Below the pieces are notes generated by a model, which was not told the DNA's origin, made no database searches, and saw only the letters and a program-made list of their open reading frames with translations. Below, piece by piece: positions 62,395 to 64,000 of a stretch of DNA of 64,000 nt. A program made the translations under genes and the position numbers. Source of the stretch: a bacterium BMS3Bbin08 (GTDB lineage Bacteria > Nitrospirota > Thermodesulfovibrionia > UBA6902 > BMS3Bbin08); contig BDTR01000030.1 in the NCBI GenBank assembly GCA_002897775.1, forward strand, positions 62,001 to 126,000, in the 5' to 3' direction. Numbering within the stretch: the first letter of the stretch is position 1; each line of letters begins with the position of its first letter.

Positions 62395-63836
62395 TGAAAA
62401 TATCACACAGGCTTGAGCTTAAGCTGTCCCAGAGACTGATACTTACTCCTCAGCTTCAGCTGTCGATCAAACTGCTGCAGCTGCCGCAGCTTGAACTTTC
62501 CCAGAAGCTGGACCAGGAGCTCATGGAAAATCCTTTACTTGAGGAGGTTGTGGAAAGAGAGTCTGATGTGAAAGCCGAAACCACTGAAATAGCGAATTCC
62601 GAAGAGCAGGTCAGGGAAACCCCCGAAGACGCGGAGGCCCCGCTTGAGAAGATCTTCGGGTTCACAAGTGACGATTATTTTGAGGAAAGGGGCAGTGACG
62701 GAAGAGACCTTGGTTACTTTACGGACGGTATCGAAACACCCTCTCCTTTTGAACGAAACAGCAAAAAAATGGACATTTATGAACACGTGCTCTGGCAGCT
62801 GCGGCTCTCCCGCATGTCAGACCCGGTCAGGCAAGTGGCAGAGATCGTGATAGGAAACCTGGATGACGACGGCTATCTGCGGGCTTCCAACGAGGAAATA
62901 GCCGGACAGGCTGAGGTTGATTTAGAGACAGCAGGAGAAGCTGTTGAACTTATCCGCGGGCTTGACCCTCCCGGGGTGGGCGCGAGGAACCTGCGGGAAT
63001 GCCTGCTTTTGCAGCTGAAACCACTGAACCTGACTGATACGCTTGTGGAAAAAATCCTCACCGAAGGCTTTGACGAACTCGAGAGAAAGAAATACAAAAA
63101 GCTTGCCGCCGGATTCAGGGTCTCTCTTGATGATATCCTGACAGCCGTCAGCATTATCGAGGGGCTTGAACCAAGACCCGGCAGGAACTATTCACGGGAT
63201 GAGGTTATCCATATAATACCGGATGTTTATGTCGAAGAGGTAGAAGGAAAGTTCAACATCATATTGAACGACGAAGGTATTCCCAGGCTCAGACTGTCAA
63301 ATTATTACCGGAAACTTTTAGCGAACAAAAAGAACCTGGGAGAAAAAGAAAAGGAGTTCCTGGAGGAAAAGCTGCGCTCTGCGGTATGGCTGCTCAAGAG
63401 CCTTGACCAGCGCAAAAAGACGATCTACCGTGTGACTGACAGCATCCTCAAGTTCCAGGAGGAGTTCTTCAGTAAAGGGCTTAACTATCTTAAGCCGCTG
63501 AACCTCAAGGACATAGCTTTGGACCTCGGTATGCATGAAAGTACCATAAGCAGGGTAACGTCCAATAAATATCTGCAGTGCCCGCGCGGTCTTTTTAATT
63601 TCAGGTTCTTTCTGAGCAGCGGGGTTCACGCCGAAGGCGGAGATATTTCATCGGCAACAGTAAAGGAGATCATGAAACGGATGATCTCAGGGGAAGACCC
63701 GAAATCTCCGTTAAATGACCAGCAGATCGTTGAAACGCTCGGCAAAAGTGATATTAAGATCGCACGCAGGACCGTGGCAAAGTACAGAGATGAATTAAAA
63801 ATACCATCTCACAGCAGGCGGAAAAAATGGACTTAA
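62394..63836 (+). CDS. rpoN: RNA polymerase sigma-54 factor
   Basis: 480 residues: N-terminal Gln/Leu-rich activator region (LSQRLILTPQLQLSIKLLQLPQ), core-binding domain, helix-turn-helix and the RpoN box ARRTVAKYRDEL near the C-terminus. Recognises -24/-12 promoters and needs AAA+ activators. Start overlaps the lptB stop. Followed by a palindromic repeat gap and hpf. Confidence 0.97.
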   Translation: MKISHRLELKLSQRLILTPQLQLSIKLLQLPQLELSQKLDQELMENPLLEEVVERESDVKAETTEIANSEEQVRETPEDAEAPLEKIFGFTSDDYFEERGSDGRDLGYFTDGIETPSPFERNSKKMDIYEHVLWQLRLSRMSDPVRQVAEIVIGNLDDDGYLRASNEEIAGQAEVDLETAGEAVELIRGLDPPGVGARNLRECLLLQLKPLNLTDTLVEKILTEGFDELERKKYKKLAAGFRVSLDDILTAVSIIEGLEPRPGRNYSRDEVIHIIPDVYVEEVEGKFNIILNDEGIPRLRLSNYYRKLLANKKNLGEKEKEFLEEKLRSAVWLLKSLDQRKKTIYRVTDSILKFQEEFFSKGLNYLKPLNLKDIALDLGMHESTISRVTSNKYLQCPRGLFNFRFFLSSGVHAEGGDISSATVKEIMKRMISGEDPKSPLNDQQIVETLGKSDIKIARRTVAKYRDELKIPSHSRRKKWT

Positions 63837-63842
63837 AAGCAA

Positions 63843-63941
63843 ACCCCGGTACAAGTCGACCGGCTCCCGATGCGGGTCTACACTGAGGGTCGCTTCGACT
63901 TCGCGAGACTCGCTTCGAGCCAGGGGGCTTTGTAGCGGGGT
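63843..63941. repeat. Palindromic repeat gap between rpoN and hpf
   Basis: ACCCCG (63843-63848) and CGGGGT (63936-63941) mark the ends; within are GGTCGCTTCGACTTCGCGAG-like and CTCGCTTCGAGCC units. The end motif TTTACCCCG/CGGGGTAAA resembles the ends of the 97-bp element at 30339. No gene in it. Confidence 0.55.
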
Positions 63942-63954
63942 AAAGGAGGAATGG

Positions 63955-64000
63955 ATGAACATAATCATTACCGGAAGACGCCTGGAACTGACCGACAACT
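63955..64000 (+). CDS. hpf: Ribosome hibernation promoting factor, 3'-truncated by window
   Basis: Only 15 residues are visible (MNIIITGRRLELTDN), the usual start of HPF/YfiA proteins, which place ribosomes into inactive 70S/100S forms. ATG 63955 with AAAGGAGG 5 bases upstream; an ATG at 63951 is out of frame. Position after rpoN matches the common gene order. The window ends inside the gene. Confidence 0.85.
   Translation, partial: MNIIITGRRLELTDN

Noticed and set aside
1-64000. CRISPR array
   Set aside because: The tandem repeats are short, degenerate and lack unique spacers of constant length.
1-64000. tRNA or rRNA genes
   Set aside because: No gap shows a cloverleaf or conserved rRNA stretch; most gaps are under 250 bases and repeat-filled.

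Overview
The window is a dense bacterial chromosome segment from a Gram-negative organism. Evidence for an outer membrane includes the LPS-export genes lptC-lptA-lptB, gmhA, a porin-like beta-barrel protein, lipoproteins and rpoN. The gene content (HspR with DnaJ and ClpB, SpoIID-like protein, QueH, NfnAB-type ferredoxin:NADP oxidoreductase, a DUF2905 remnant, TMTC-like TPR glycosyltransferases) suggests an anaerobic Nitrospirota- or Desulfobacterota-like lineage. Omnitrophota cannot be excluded, and this assignment is inference only. No rRNA, tRNA, CRISPR array or complete insertion sequence was seen.

Layout. 1-5846 (+) is the end of an envelope/glycan region: three polytopic membrane proteins, two with TPR tails, plus a DegT-aminotransferase remnant. 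5862-13991 holds purine genes: purF and purL (-), purC (+, divergent from purL) and purB (-). 14056-21834 (-) is a long co-directional run: ROK kinase, lepA, lepB, a small membrane protein, ribE, ribBA, ribH, nusB, phosphoesterase, purB. 22038-24311 (-) is a polar amino-acid ABC transporter without a binding-protein gene. 24416-28000 (-) is phoH, a 7TM-HD protein, ybeY and a DgkA-PAP2 fusion. 28169-34272 (-) holds yebC, ruvC, ruvA, ruvB, queH, a broken DUF2905 gene, spoIID-like and queA. 34556-36154 (-) is a porin-like gene with its own terminator. 36828-41044 (+) is a heat-shock operon dnaJ-hspR-clpB behind a palindromic operator. 41144-43955 (-) is an LtaS-like sulfatase and a DUF2279 protein; 44170-45687 (+) is a NagZ-like hydrolase. 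45668-60525 (-) contains nfnAB, comF, gpmI, PilZ, panD, gatC, pcrA, glmS, glmU, gmhA, a lipoprotein, argH and speD. 60702-64000 (+) is lptC-lptA-lptB-rpoN-hpf, with hpf cut by the window end.

The most unusual property is not a gene. Many unrelated families of degenerate short tandem repeats and small palindromes sit in the intergenic gaps, and the same kinds of sequence have entered coding regions. Three are in frame in purL and one, carrying a hairpin, is in frame in ybeY. At several gene ends (purL, nusB, ribH, yebC, dnaJ, glmU) the repeat supplies or directly abuts the stop codon, and small hairpins lie at the ends of the DUF4845-like gene and queA. A 97-bp element with 11-bp inverted ends and a strong internal hairpin has interrupted a DUF2905 gene. 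Other points of interest are the heat-shock and ABC-transporter operators, interleaved divergent purC/purL promoters, and two genes whose conserved N-termini extend upstream of any ATG/GTG/TTG codon.
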